A stretch of 64,000 nucleotides of DNA from an uncultured Anaerolineae bacterium (GCA_937959265.1 CALGMA010000037.1:1-64000); one strand, 5' to 3'; positions 33,693-42,790 are shown, numbered from the stretch's first letter. Numbers and translations: made by a program. The notes: generated by a model from the letters alone, not told the origin.

Positions 33693-34874
33693 ATGCGAAA
33701 GCGAACGCGCCTGGTATGCGCCGGCTGGATCGCCGGTGCGTTTATCCTCGGCGCTTGTGCACAGCCCTCGTCCGAACTGCCCACCGCAACGCCCGGCGAC
33801 ATCCCGGTGACCGTTTACGCCACATCGCGCCCGGCTGCCGGCGTTCCTCCGACGGCTTCGCCCACTTCCTTACCGTCTGCACAAATCACGCAGGCGCCGC
33901 CTGCCATGCCGACGCCCGCGCCCACCGAGACGCCCTACCCTCTGCCGGAAATTTCGCTATCCGGCGAGGGTATCAACGTGGTAGACTACGGCAACGACAA
34001 CCTTAAAGCGCTAGAGCCGCTTGGCTTTGGATGGGTTCAAGTCTTCAACCCGCCGGATCACCCGATCCCCAACTACAAGGTGCTATACCGCGTCTCATTG
34101 GGCGAAGCCATCAGCGGCGAGACGGCAGCGGTCAACGCCTGGGCCAACCGGCTGGAGAGCCTGGCCCGCGAACGGCGCGGCGTGATCAACGCTTATTCGA
34201 TCGGCAACGAGGTCAACCTATCCCGCGAGTGGGGCGGTCGTCCGCCAGATCCATCCCTCTACGCCCGGCTGCTTGCCATTGCCTATGCGCGCATCAAGAC
34301 CGCCGACCCAGACGCATTGGTGATCTCGGCCGGCATCGCACCCACAGGTGGCGACGGGGACGGTGCCATGGACGATTTGGCATACGCCCGCGCTTTGTTC
34401 GAGGCCGGCATCGCCAGCTATATGGACGGCTACGGATTCCATCCCTACGGCTTCGCTTACGAGCCGGAGCACGACCCCGACGATCCACAGGCACGCGGCT
34501 TGCTCTTCCGCCGCGCCGAGGCGCACCGCCGGCTGATGGAAGAATACGGCGCAGGCGACAAGCCGATGTGGGCAACCGAGTTCGGCTGGCTCATGGACCC
34601 GCGCGAGGAAGGGTTGACCTGTGCATGGCCGGAACTGGATTGGCAGCGGGTCTCGCGCAAACGTCAGGCGGAATACGTCGTGCGCGCCTTTGATTTCGCT
34701 CAAAAGCACTGGCCATGGATGGGTCCGATGTTTCTATGGAACTACGATTTCAGCCGCTCGGCGCAGTACCCCGACCCGTGCGAGCAGATGAAGTTCTTCT
34801 CGCTGCTCGATGCGCAGGGGAACGAGCGACTGGTGATGCAGGCGCTGCGCGCGGCGACGCGCAGGGAGCGATGA
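33693..34874 (+). CDS. Lipoprotein with glycoside-hydrolase-like TIM barrel
   Basis: A 393-residue exported protein. The signal peptide has basic residues (MRKRTR), a hydrophobic core and a lipobox ending at Cys22 (FILGAC). A linker of about 55 residues rich in Thr, Pro and Ala follows. The catalytic domain resembles clan GH-A barrels: NAYSIGNEVNLSREWG holds the Asn-Glu pair of an acid/base and MWATEFGWLMD a Glu suited as nucleophile, with GYGFHPYGF between. The fold suggests a retaining glycosidase, but no GH family can be named with confidence. It would act on polysaccharide outside the membrane. The start at 33693 is preferred over 33675 because it gives a standard signal peptide. Confidence 0.75.
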   Translation: MRKRTRLVCAGWIAGAFILGACAQPSSELPTATPGDIPVTVYATSRPAAGVPPTASPTSLPSAQITQAPPAMPTPAPTETPYPLPEISLSGEGINVVDYGNDNLKALEPLGFGWVQVFNPPDHPIPNYKVLYRVSLGEAISGETAAVNAWANRLESLARERRGVINAYSIGNEVNLSREWGGRPPDPSLYARLLAIAYARIKTADPDALVISAGIAPTGGDGDGAMDDLAYARALFEAGIASYMDGYGFHPYGFAYEPEHDPDDPQARGLLFRRAEAHRRLMEEYGAGDKPMWATEFGWLMDPREEGLTCAWPELDWQRVSRKRQAEYVVRAFDFAQKHWPWMGPMFLWNYDFSRSAQYPDPCEQMKFFSLLDAQGNERLVMQALRAATRRER

Positions 34875-34877
34875 GCG

Positions 34878-35549
34878 ATGTGCGGCCGTTACACTTTGAC
34901 CACTGCCCCTGAACAGCTCATGGCGCGGTTCAACTTGACCGGCGCGGATTTCGTCGCCAGGCCGCGCTACAACATCGCGCCGACGCAGACTGTTGCCGTC
35001 GTATACGATGCGTCACCGCGCACACTATCGGCAGCGCGCTGGGGTTTAATCCCCTCATGGGCAAAAGACCCTGGCATCGGCGCGCGCATGATCAACGCAC
35101 GCGCCGAGACGCTGGCAGAGAAGCCGGCCTTCCGCAATTTGCTCAAAAGGCGGCGCTGTCTGGTGTTGGCCGATAGCTTCTATGAGTGGCGCAAAAACCC
35201 GGACGGCTCGAAGACGCCGATGCGTGTGATGCTCGCATCCGAAGAACCATTCGCGCTGGCCGGGCTGTGGGATGCCTGGAAGACACCAGAGGGCGAGTGG
35301 CTGAGCACCTGCACGATCGTTACCACAGAACCGAACGTCCTGGTTGCGCCGCTACACGATCGCATGGCGGCTATTCTGCTGCCGGAGCACGAGGCGGACT
35401 GGCTCAGCCACGACCACGACGATACAATCTTCCTGCAGTCATTGCTTCAACCCTTCCCGGCAGAGCGCATGAAGTCCTATCCCGTTTCATCGCGGGTGAA
35501 CAATGTCAAGAACGACGACCCCGCGCTGATCGAACCGGCAGCAGCGTGA
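34878..35549 (+). CDS. SOS-response-associated peptidase / abasic-site sensor (HMCES/YedK family)
   Basis: A 223-residue SRAP protein that crosslinks to abasic sites in single-stranded DNA through its N-terminal Cys2, exposed after Met removal (MCGRYTLTT). Other conserved active-site residues are present: Asn73 (MINARAET), Glu103 (FYEWR) and His160 (PLHDRM). Length and architecture match E. coli YedK. It starts four bases after the stop of the glycosidase-like lipoprotein gene, probably by chance operon structure rather than function. Confidence 0.93.
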   Translation: MCGRYTLTTAPEQLMARFNLTGADFVARPRYNIAPTQTVAVVYDASPRTLSAARWGLIPSWAKDPGIGARMINARAETLAEKPAFRNLLKRRRCLVLADSFYEWRKNPDGSKTPMRVMLASEEPFALAGLWDAWKTPEGEWLSTCTIVTTEPNVLVAPLHDRMAAILLPEHEADWLSHDHDDTIFLQSLLQPFPAERMKSYPVSSRVNNVKNDDPALIEPAAA

Positions 35550-35556
35550 CCGCCAA

Positions 35557-36045
35557 TCACTTCGCCTCGACCAGCGCCAGCATGCGATATGGCTCTGCTG
35601 CACCAAAGTCAATGTGCACGCGCAGGCGCCACACACCCGGCCTAGGGAAGAACGCACCGGAGACGACGTATGCGCCGTTGCGCTGCGGCACCATCGGATA
35701 GTCGCGACCCTCAACTTGCGTCGGCTCCGCGACGCTTAGCGTCGGCGTGATCGTCATCAAGCGCCCCGCCTTACGATCGAGCACCACTAGCGTCACAGTT
35801 GCCGGCGCGCCGGCGCGCGGCAGATACGGCTCGAGCTTGATGCTCAGCACGGCTGGCTCAATGATCTGAGTGCCCACCCCATCCGCACCCAACGGCACAG
35901 CGATGCTGTCCAGAGGAACCTGCAACTCGACAGCGCGCGCGACATCTCGTTGCATCTGCAGGCGGGCAAGCGCGATGCCCGCGACGAGTAGAAGCGATGC
36001 CGCAATCAGTGCGACGATCACCCAGCGCAGGGCGATTCTGGCCAC
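35557..36045 (-). CDS. FixH/YtkA-like single-pass membrane protein of the oxidase cluster
   Basis: A 162-residue protein with one N-terminal membrane helix (ALRWVIVALIAASLLLVAGI) and an extracytoplasmic beta-sandwich ending GVWRLRVHIDFGAAEPYRM, as in YtkA/FixH-like domains. These domains often accompany cytochrome c oxidase genes and are thought to help in copper handling or assembly. It is the last gene of the oxidase run, six bases after coxC. Assignment is by domain style and context. Confidence 0.6.
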   Translation of the reverse strand: MARIALRWVIVALIAASLLLVAGIALARLQMQRDVARAVELQVPLDSIAVPLGADGVGTQIIEPAVLSIKLEPYLPRAGAPATVTLVVLDRKAGRLMTITPTLSVAEPTQVEGRDYPMVPQRNGAYVVSGAFFPRPGVWRLRVHIDFGAAEPYRMLALVEAK

Positions 36046-36051
36046 GTCATT

Positions 36052-36687
36052 TCACCCGATCAGATACAGCACCGCGAACACGACCAGCCACACGCCAGTG
36101 ATGAAATACCAATACATCGCCGTCGCCTGCACCAGTAAGCGGCGTTTGCTCGAAAAGTGGCCAAGCAGCGCGCGCACCAACACGACGCCCATCAAGACCA
36201 CACCCACGAATACGCGTATGACATGGAAGAGGAGTAGGAAGGTGAATGTCGAGCCGTAGGCGCTGCCCTGGGCCAGCATGGCCAGATCGGTAAACTCCGC
36301 CGCCTGCACCGCCATGAAGAGCACGCCCAATGCGCCGGCCGATGCGATTCCCCTCACCAGTCCCTGGCGATCATTGTGGGCCAGAGCGCGATTGGCAAAG
36401 CAGACGGCAACCGTGCTGAGCAATGCAACGACAGTATTGAAGACGGCCGGCGCGATCGGCGGCGGCACGACGCCGGCCGGCGGCCATACATCGCTCGTGT
36501 TGCGCGTAAAAAACCAGGCCAGAAACAGGCCTAGGAAGAACGTGGATTCGGAGACGATGAAGAAACCGACACCCAACAGGCCAACGTTCTTCTGCCGAAC
36601 CGGTGCGCCATCCGTAGCGCGGCTCGCCGGATGCACGCCGCGATCACGCAAAGTCACCTGCGCCATCGGATCCACCTCGTCTATCAC
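36052..36687 (-). CDS. coxC: Cytochrome c oxidase subunit III
   Basis: A 211-residue membrane protein with five or six helices. GVGFFIVSESTFFLGLFLAWFF and QAAEFTDLAMLAQGSAYGSTFTFLLLFHVIRVFVG are typical subunit III segments, the latter with the conserved Glu and His. Subunit III stabilises the catalytic core and proton entry. A GTG at 36687 overlaps the stop of the preceding gene by GTGA; an ATG at 36666 is an alternative start. It is part of the minus-strand run from coxB to the FixH-like gene. Confidence 0.9.
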   Translation of the reverse strand: MIDEVDPMAQVTLRDRGVHPASRATDGAPVRQKNVGLLGVGFFIVSESTFFLGLFLAWFFTRNTSDVWPPAGVVPPPIAPAVFNTVVALLSTVAVCFANRALAHNDRQGLVRGIASAGALGVLFMAVQAAEFTDLAMLAQGSAYGSTFTFLLLFHVIRVFVGVVLMGVVLVRALLGHFSSKRRLLVQATAMYWYFITGVWLVVFAVLYLIG

Positions 36688-36992
36688 TCGTGATCCGAGG
36701 TCACCGAGCTGGCGTTGACGATTTCATCGTAGAGCCAGGTGCCCAACCCGACGAGGACGCCAACGACGCCCAGGATGAGCATCACCGGGTGCAGCACAAC
36801 GCCAAAAGCTGCCAGTGTCATGCCCGCTCCAAGGATGATGGGAGACAGGCTGGGTGCCGGCATATGCGGCTCATGCACCTCGGCATGATCATGGCCGGCG
36901 GTGCCTGCAGCAGGCTCAAGATATCCCTTCGCATCGCCAGTCGAGACAGCAACGGTAGGGGACGTGTTCCGAGTCGTTTCTTGCATGGTCAT
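36684..36992 (-). CDS. Small two-helix oxidase protein (cytochrome c oxidase subunit IV-like)
   Basis: A 102-residue protein with a hydrophilic N-terminal half containing GHDHAEVHEPH and two C-terminal membrane helices (LSPIILGAGMTLAAFGVV; PVMLILGVVGVLVGLGTW). Size, topology and place between ctaAB and coxC fit the poorly conserved subunit IV of caa3 oxidases. The His-rich N-terminus might bind metal. Stop overlaps the coxC start. Confidence 0.65.
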   Translation of the reverse strand: MTMQETTRNTSPTVAVSTGDAKGYLEPAAGTAGHDHAEVHEPHMPAPSLSPIILGAGMTLAAFGVVLHPVMLILGVVGVLVGLGTWLYDEIVNASSVTSDHE

Positions 36993-37019
36993 CTTGGTCT
37001 TGTGATGTCGAGAGGATCG

Positions 37020-37136
37020 TCACTTCACGCTGTAGATGCTCACCCAGAGCAGGCCGAGTGTAATGCCGATCGCCAACAGCCCAAAGCTGATCAGGGTCAT
37101 CACGATCGCTTGTCGTTTTGCGCGCTTTGGAATCAT
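37020..37136 (-). CDS. 38-residue single-helix membrane peptide in the oxidase operon
   Basis: A short frame with ATG at 37136 and TGA at 37022-37020 encodes a basic start (MIPKRAKRQ), one hydrophobic helix (IVMTLISFGLLAIGITLGLL) and a short tail (WVSIYSVK). The positive-inside pattern and location between ctaAB (46 bases upstream) and the subunit-IV-like gene (27 bases downstream) make a real gene likely. Such peptides resemble small accessory subunits of haem-copper oxidases (CcoQ/CtaF size class). No sequence family is recognised. Confidence 0.6.
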   Translation of the reverse strand: MIPKRAKRQAIVMTLISFGLLAIGITLGLLWVSIYSVK

Positions 37137-37182
37137 CGTTTGGTTGCTGGTTGGTGTTCGCGAGTCGCTGGAAGCCGGTTGG

Positions 37183-39009
37183 TCAAAAGGCGACGCGATC
37201 TATCATCATCATCGCGAACAGGGCAAACAGATAGAGCAACGAGTACGCATATAGCCTGAGGGCGGCACGAGGCGTATGGTCATGATTCACACGCCAGGCC
37301 AACCACAAAAACCATGCCCCCAATGCTATCGCACCTAACAGGTAGACGCCACCCATCGCCCGAACCGGTGCCAACATCAACGTCAGCGCGACCATGCCGA
37401 ACGCGTAGACAAGGATCTGGCGTGCGGTCTCGCCTTCACCGGCCACCACCGGCAACATCGGCACACCCGCTGCGGCATAGTCCTTGCGTTTGAGCAACGC
37501 CAGCGCCCAGAAGTGCGGGGGCGTCCAGTAGAACACGATGGCGAAGAGCACGAAAGCGGCCAACGAAAGCCGGCCACTGGCCGCCGCCCAGCCGATCATC
37601 GGTGGGATCGCCCCGGCTCCGCCACCAATCACGATGTTCTGCCATGTGCTGCGCTTCAGCCAGCGCGTGTAGATCACCGTGTAGTAGAAGAAGCCGATCA
37701 CAGCCAGGAGCGCTGCCAGCCAGTTGACGAACAGGATGAAGATCACGAACGACAGACCGGCCAGCACGACACCGAATTTGAAAGCGCGGCGCGGCGGAAC
37801 CCGGCCACTGGGCACGGGCCGCTTGCTCGTACGTCCCATAACCTGGTCAATGTCGCTGTCGTAGGCCATGTTCACCGCATTCGCTCCGCCGGCCATCAGA
37901 TAGCCACCGATCAGCGTCCATGCGACGAGATACCATGGCGGCGCACCGGCAGGGGTGATGAACATGGCTGCCAGCGTGGTAAATAGCAGCAGTGAGATGA
38001 CGCGCGGTTTGGTCAGCGCCACGTAATCGTTGATCGTTTGACGCCATGCCGGCAGAGGCTTCTTCGCCGTTTCCACAATCGTGACCGGCAGACGCTCGAT
38101 CAGCATAGCCAGCGCAACTGCGCTTACCCACAACACAGCCGCCACCGCGTTGTGCAAGGTGGCCAGGATAGCCGGGCGGGTCAGTGCCACCATCAGCCAG
38201 CCCAGCACACCCACGGCTAGGAACGCAGCGATGAATACCCAACTCACGATCCGAAAGTGCGCATCCAAGCCGGCGCGCGCTTCCCGGCGCAGCAAGCGGC
38301 TCACCAATGAGAGCACAAGGAGCGCGAGCCCGAACACTGATGCACGATGCAGCCACTGCAGGAGCACCAGCGCCCCGCCATTCGGCAACCAGCCGCCATT
38401 GCAAATCGGGAAGGTTTGGCCGCACGCCATCGCCGCGCCGCTGCCGGAGACCAGCGCACCCGTCGTCAACGTGACGAACGTCGCGCCGACCAGCACGTGG
38501 ATCGAGCGGCGGAAGCGCTGCAGCGGCGGGGTCGCCTCCGCCGGATCAGGCGCAGCCTTCGGATAGCGCACCTCTACATACATTCCAGCGATGCAACCAA
38601 GCGTGACCAGTTCAGCGATCAGGTGCAACGCCGAGATCAGCGGTTGCCGTGTCGGCCAGGGCTGCAGCACAACTAGCGCACCCAGCACAATCTGAATGCC
38701 TACCAGGACGAGCGATGCCAGGCTGAGTGCGAGCAACGCATGATCCAGATGACGTCGCCGGCGCAGACACACAGTAGCAATAGCGAGCAACGCAGCAGCG
38801 GTCAGCGCAGCCAATGCGCGATAGGCGACTTCGGCAAGCGCCCTTGCATCATCCAGAGGTAGCACTGCGTCGAAGCACAATGGCCAGTCGAGGCAGCATG
38901 GCCCATCACCCGAGATGCGCACCACGTTGCCCACCACCACCAACAGCGCCGTAACGATCAGCGCGGCCAGCGTCAGACGGCGCAACATCCTGGTTTCATC
39001 CGCCCACAT
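37183..39009 (-). CDS. ctaAB: Fused haem A synthase and protohaem IX farnesyltransferase (CtaA-CtaB)
   Basis: A 608-residue polytopic fusion making haem A from haem B in one polypeptide. Residues 1-310 are CtaA/COX15: eight helices with conserved His residues (ALHLIAELVT, QWLHRASVFG, TLHNAVAAV) and two Cys pairs (CCLDWPLC and ACGQTFPICNG) on extracytoplasmic loops. Residues about 330-600 are CtaB/COX10: NAVNMAYDSDIDQVMGRTSK holds the N-x3-D-x3-D prenyl-diphosphate motif and YTRWLKRSTWQNIVIGGGAGA the second signature. Start taken at ATG 39009. It serves the adjacent caa3 oxidase. Confidence 0.92.
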   Translation of the reverse strand: MWADETRMLRRLTLAALIVTALLVVVGNVVRISGDGPCCLDWPLCFDAVLPLDDARALAEVAYRALAALTAAALLAIATVCLRRRRHLDHALLALSLASLVLVGIQIVLGALVVLQPWPTRQPLISALHLIAELVTLGCIAGMYVEVRYPKAAPDPAEATPPLQRFRRSIHVLVGATFVTLTTGALVSGSGAAMACGQTFPICNGGWLPNGGALVLLQWLHRASVFGLALLVLSLVSRLLRREARAGLDAHFRIVSWVFIAAFLAVGVLGWLMVALTRPAILATLHNAVAAVLWVSAVALAMLIERLPVTIVETAKKPLPAWRQTINDYVALTKPRVISLLLFTTLAAMFITPAGAPPWYLVAWTLIGGYLMAGGANAVNMAYDSDIDQVMGRTSKRPVPSGRVPPRRAFKFGVVLAGLSFVIFILFVNWLAALLAVIGFFYYTVIYTRWLKRSTWQNIVIGGGAGAIPPMIGWAAASGRLSLAAFVLFAIVFYWTPPHFWALALLKRKDYAAAGVPMLPVVAGEGETARQILVYAFGMVALTLMLAPVRAMGGVYLLGAIALGAWFLWLAWRVNHDHTPRAALRLYAYSLLYLFALFAMMMIDRVAF

Positions 39010-39164
39010 ACGATCACCCAAAGCGCGCTGCGCTCACGTGCGACCTTGCGATCAACTGCCATAGCCGGCGCTCAGCGTGTGTATGAGGACTCACCTCACG
39101 AGACGCTATCGGGCAGGCGACAGCAGTGCATTCACCTGCCCGGCGGATCATTTCAGACACGCAC

Positions 39165-40784
39165 TCAGACATGAGGTGTGCGCATCCGCGCGTCGAACAG
39201 CGGGCGATCGCTCTCCACAGTCGGAATCTCGAGGAAGTTATATTCCGGCGGCGGAGATGCCACACTCCACTCCAACGTGTTGCCTTCCCAGGGATCATCA
39301 CCGGCGGGCGCGCCCTGGCGCAGCTTGATGACATTGACAATGAAGACCAGCACCGAGAACGCCAGGACGAATGCCCCAATCGTGGCGATCAGGTTGCCCG
39401 CCTCCCAACCGCGGCCAGGGTCGTAGGTGGCGATGCGCCGCGGCATCCCTTGAAGGCCCAGGAAATGCATAGGGAAGAAGGTAACATTGAAGCCGATCAG
39501 CATGAGCCAGAAATGCAACTTGCCCAGCTTCTCGTCGAACATGCGGCCGGTGATCTTCGGCCCCCAATAATACAAGGCGGCGAAGATGCCGAACACGCTG
39601 CCGCCAAACAAGACGTAGTGAAAGTGCGCGACGACGAAGTACGAGTTGTGCACATACTGGTTGAGTGGGATCGCGGCTTGCATCACCCCGCTGATGCCAC
39701 CGATTACGAACGTTGCCAAGAAGCCGATGCACATCAGCAATGGCGTTTTGAGGTTCAATGAGCCGCCCCACAGCGTCGCAATCCAGTTGAACACTTTCAC
39801 GCCGGTCGGCACGGCGATCACCATCGTCGTGAACATGAAGAAACGCTCAATGGTCGGATCCACGCCGCTGACGAACATGTGATGCACCCACGTCGTGAAG
39901 CCTAGCAAGCCGATGAGGACGGTGCTGATCACGACTGCACGCAGACCAAAGAGCGGCCTGCGCGAGAACACGGGGATGATCTCGGAGATGATGCCCATTG
40001 CCGGCAGAATCATGATGTAGACGGCAGGATGCGAGTAGAACCAGAACATGTGCTGCCACAACTGCACCCGGTTGGTGGTGAAGAACTGCGTGTTGAAGTT
40101 GCGGTCGGCCACCAGCATGATCAGCGCGGCGGTGAGCACCGGCGTGGCCAGCAACACCATGCCGGCAGTAGTTGCCATCGCCCACACGAACATCGGGATG
40201 CGCCAGGCGGTCATGCCGGGCGCGCGCATGCTGTAGACGGTGACCAGGAAGTTCACCGCGCCCAGCGTCGAGCCAATGCCGAGCAGGATCACGCCGATCA
40301 ACCAGATGTCCATGCCGATCGTCGGTGAGAACGATTTGGTCGAGTAGGGCACGTAGGCTGTCCACGCCGCGTCGGAACGTGCGCCAAAGAGAAAGCCGAT
40401 CAGCATCACCAGGCCAGCGCCCAGGGTGATCCAAAAGCTAAACGCGTTCAGGCGTGGGAAGGCGACATCACGCGCGCCGATCATCAACGGCACAAAGTAG
40501 TTGCCGAACCCGCCCACCAGCATCGGAATGGTGAACAGGAAGATCATCACCGAGCCGTGCATAGTGAAGAGCTGGTTGTAGGTGTTCGGGTCCACGACCT
40601 GCAAGTTGGGCGCAGCCAACTGCAGCCGGATGAGCAGCGCCATCACGCCGGCGGCGATGAAGAACAAGAACGACATCACCATGTACATGACGCCGATCTT
40701 CTTGTGATCAACGGTCGCGAGCCAGCCGAGCACGCCGCTCTTGGCGCGGTCGCGAAGGGGAATCGGAATGCTGATGCTTGCCAT
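39165..40784 (-). CDS. coxA: Cytochrome c oxidase subunit I, A2-type haem-copper oxidase
   Basis: A 539-residue catalytic subunit with 12 helices. Haem and CuB ligands are clear: HGSVMIF for haem a, FWFYSHPAVYIMILP with the cross-linked His-Tyr, VHHMF for CuB, and VAHFHYVLFG for haem a3/a. The glutamate of the D-channel motif GHPEV is replaced: the sequence reads YSHPAV. That is the YS signature of A2-subfamily oxidases such as those of Thermus and Rhodothermus. Start at ATG 40784, a few codons after a possible TTG. coxB lies 52 bases upstream. Confidence 0.95.
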   Translation of the reverse strand: MASISIPIPLRDRAKSGVLGWLATVDHKKIGVMYMVMSFLFFIAAGVMALLIRLQLAAPNLQVVDPNTYNQLFTMHGSVMIFLFTIPMLVGGFGNYFVPLMIGARDVAFPRLNAFSFWITLGAGLVMLIGFLFGARSDAAWTAYVPYSTKSFSPTIGMDIWLIGVILLGIGSTLGAVNFLVTVYSMRAPGMTAWRIPMFVWAMATTAGMVLLATPVLTAALIMLVADRNFNTQFFTTNRVQLWQHMFWFYSHPAVYIMILPAMGIISEIIPVFSRRPLFGLRAVVISTVLIGLLGFTTWVHHMFVSGVDPTIERFFMFTTMVIAVPTGVKVFNWIATLWGGSLNLKTPLLMCIGFLATFVIGGISGVMQAAIPLNQYVHNSYFVVAHFHYVLFGGSVFGIFAALYYWGPKITGRMFDEKLGKLHFWLMLIGFNVTFFPMHFLGLQGMPRRIATYDPGRGWEAGNLIATIGAFVLAFSVLVFIVNVIKLRQGAPAGDDPWEGNTLEWSVASPPPEYNFLEIPTVESDRPLFDARMRTPHV

Positions 40785-40836
40785 TGGGTTCAAACTCGAG
40801 AGCAGCCACCAGGGCGAGACGGCCGCTCAACTCAGA

Positions 40837-41835
40837 TTATTTCAGAGTCAGCAAATAGGCCACCAAATCTTCGATCTCTTGCGCCTTCAGATTCAAGTTG
40901 GGCATGGCTGTGCCGGGTTTGATCGCCTGCGGGTCGCGCAGCCACTTTGCCAGATTCTCAGCGTTGTTCTCGAACCCGTCGAGCTGGGCGATGGTGGGAT
41001 AGCTGGCGAAGCGTGTCAATTCGCGGGGAGCAACGCGCCCCTGGGCTTTGGTGCCTTCAATGTAGTGACAGGCGATGCACGAACCATTCATGAAGATGTT
41101 CTTGCCGACTTCCGGATCGCCCGGACGAGCCGCAGCCGAGTTGGCCGCGGCCTGCCTGGCATACCATTCGTCGTATTCGGCCTGCGGCAGCGCCTTCACC
41201 CTGGAGATCATCCGAGCATGGGCCACACCACAATACACGTTGCACTGGCCGATGTAGTCACCGGGCGGCACATTGAACCAAACATAGGACATCTCGCCGG
41301 GGTTGACGTAGATCATCGGGCCGAGCTCCGGCATCCACCACGCATGAATGACGTCGGCGGCCGTCATATCCAGGCGAATGTTCTTGTTCGCTGGGACGAC
41401 CAACTCTTCGCTTGCCGTCACGCCGTCGCCGCCGGGATACTTGTATTGCCATACCCACTGACGGCCGGTCACTTCGACCACCAAGTCCACCGGCTGCGCG
41501 CGCTCAACACGCTGGCGCGCCGCCACATCGTTGATGGCATGCACGTGGGCGACCGGATTGGACAACGTGCCGCGCGCCGTCATGCGGCCCAGGGTGTCTA
41601 CCGAAAGCCCGAAGATCACGGCGACCAAAATGGCTGGGATAATCGTCCAGGCTAACTCGAGCGTGCGGCTGCCATGGATCTGCTGCGGCATCTCATCGGC
41701 GCTGCGCCGGCGGAATTTGACGGCTGAGTAGATGAGCAGACCTTCGACCAGCACGAATACGATCACCGCAAAGATGAGGATGACGTTGTAAAGATCGTTG
41801 ATGAGTTCTGCGTCGTGCGTTACAGGAGGAACCAT
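40837..41835 (-). CDS. coxB: Cytochrome c oxidase subunit II with fused cytochrome c (caa3 type)
   Basis: A 332-residue subunit with two N-terminal membrane helices, a cupredoxin CuA domain and a C-terminal c-type haem domain. The CuA site is seen in HAWWMPELG and GQCNVYCGVAHARM (Cys, Cys, His, Met). GSCIACHYIEG is the CxxCH haem site and GTAMPNLNL supplies the distal Met. The fusion makes this a caa3 oxidase that takes electrons from a soluble or membrane cytochrome or copper protein. GAGGT precedes the start codon by about 7 bases. It is the first gene of the oxidase run. Confidence 0.95.
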   Translation of the reverse strand: MVPPVTHDAELINDLYNVILIFAVIVFVLVEGLLIYSAVKFRRRSADEMPQQIHGSRTLELAWTIIPAILVAVIFGLSVDTLGRMTARGTLSNPVAHVHAINDVAARQRVERAQPVDLVVEVTGRQWVWQYKYPGGDGVTASEELVVPANKNIRLDMTAADVIHAWWMPELGPMIYVNPGEMSYVWFNVPPGDYIGQCNVYCGVAHARMISRVKALPQAEYDEWYARQAAANSAAARPGDPEVGKNIFMNGSCIACHYIEGTKAQGRVAPRELTRFASYPTIAQLDGFENNAENLAKWLRDPQAIKPGTAMPNLNLKAQEIEDLVAYLLTLK

Positions 41836-42020
41836 CACTACCTCATAAGTGTTCTGAACGCCGAAGATTCTAGCATAGGCACGCTTCTCGTCACGTGATC
41901 TTCAACAGTAGTGCGAGCATGACGTTCGACCCCATTACACTCTTAGTTAAGGCTCATGCCGTGCTCATATGCATTTGATCTGCGCCACCAGAATCAACTC
42001 GAAGAAGAATAGTCGAGGAG

Positions 42021-42749
42021 ATGTTTGAACGACGGGTGAATGGCTTGCATCGGCGCGCCTTCCTGAGAACGGCTCTGATCGCTTCACCGGGCATCGCGCT
42101 TGCGGCATGCGCCTCTGCTGCGGCCCGCCCAGCCACGACGATCGAGCCTGCGCCTATCATCCCGCCGGCGACGGGCGCCGACCCCACCGGCGCGCCCGAA
42201 GACGAAGCCGCAACAGTTCGATCGGCACGAGCAGATGCAGCGCCTCTCATGCTGCCGCCAACGCCCGCCTGCGGCGACGACGAGCCTACGCCGCCTCAGA
42301 CTGCCGGACCGTTCTACACTCCCAACACGCCGCAGCGCAGTTCCTTCCTGGAGCCCGGGATCGACGGCACACGAATGATCGCCACCGGTTATGTGCTCGA
42401 CACGGCATGCCAGCCCATCCCCGGTGCAATGCTCGACTTCTGGCACTGCGACGCCTCAGGCGTATATGACAACGTCGGCTACAAGCTACGCGGGCACTTC
42501 TTTGCCGATGGCGCCGGGCGGTACGCGCTCGAGACGATCCGGCCGGGCATCTACCCAGGCCGCACACGCCACTTTCACGTGCGCGTTCAAGCGCCGAACC
42601 AACCCGTGCTCACCACTCAGCTCTACTTCCCAGGCGAAGCGTTGAATGCGCGAGACCGACTCTTCCGTCCGGAATGCCTGATGGAAGTGCGCGACAACGC
42701 CGACGGCAGCAAGACTGGCCTCTTCAATTTCGTCCTCGAGCTGCGCTAA
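42021..42749 (+). CDS. Secreted intradiol ring-cleavage dioxygenase-like lipoprotein
   Basis: A 242-residue protein with a twin-arginine start (LHRRAFLRT) and lipobox ending at Cys30 (IALAAC), then an acidic/Ala-rich linker to about residue 85. The rest matches the intradiol dioxygenase fold: TAGPFYTPNTPQR, PGAMLDFWHCDASGVYDN and the ligand set Tyr-x-His-x-His in IYPGRTRHFHVRV. Classical intradiol enzymes (protocatechuate or catechol dioxygenases) are cytoplasmic. Exported homologues of this kind are widespread in soil bacteria and their substrate is mostly unknown. It stands alone, with a terminator-like hairpin behind it. Confidence 0.8.
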   Translation: MFERRVNGLHRRAFLRTALIASPGIALAACASAAARPATTIEPAPIIPPATGADPTGAPEDEAATVRSARADAAPLMLPPTPACGDDEPTPPQTAGPFYTPNTPQRSSFLEPGIDGTRMIATGYVLDTACQPIPGAMLDFWHCDASGVYDNVGYKLRGHFFADGAGRYALETIRPGIYPGRTRHFHVRVQAPNQPVLTTQLYFPGEALNARDRLFRPECLMEVRDNADGSKTGLFNFVLELR

Positions 42750-42758
42750 CCATTACGG

Positions 42759-42790
42759 GTAGGCGACGGCAATGCCATCGCCTACTTCTC
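42759..42790 (+). terminator. Terminator-like hairpin after the intradiol dioxygenase gene
   Basis: GTAGGCGA-C-GGC-AAT-GCC-A-TCGCCTAC (42759-42785) forms an 11-bp stem with a single C/A mismatch and a triloop, ten bases after the stop codon. It is followed by TTCTC only, so termination efficiency is uncertain. Confidence 0.5.
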
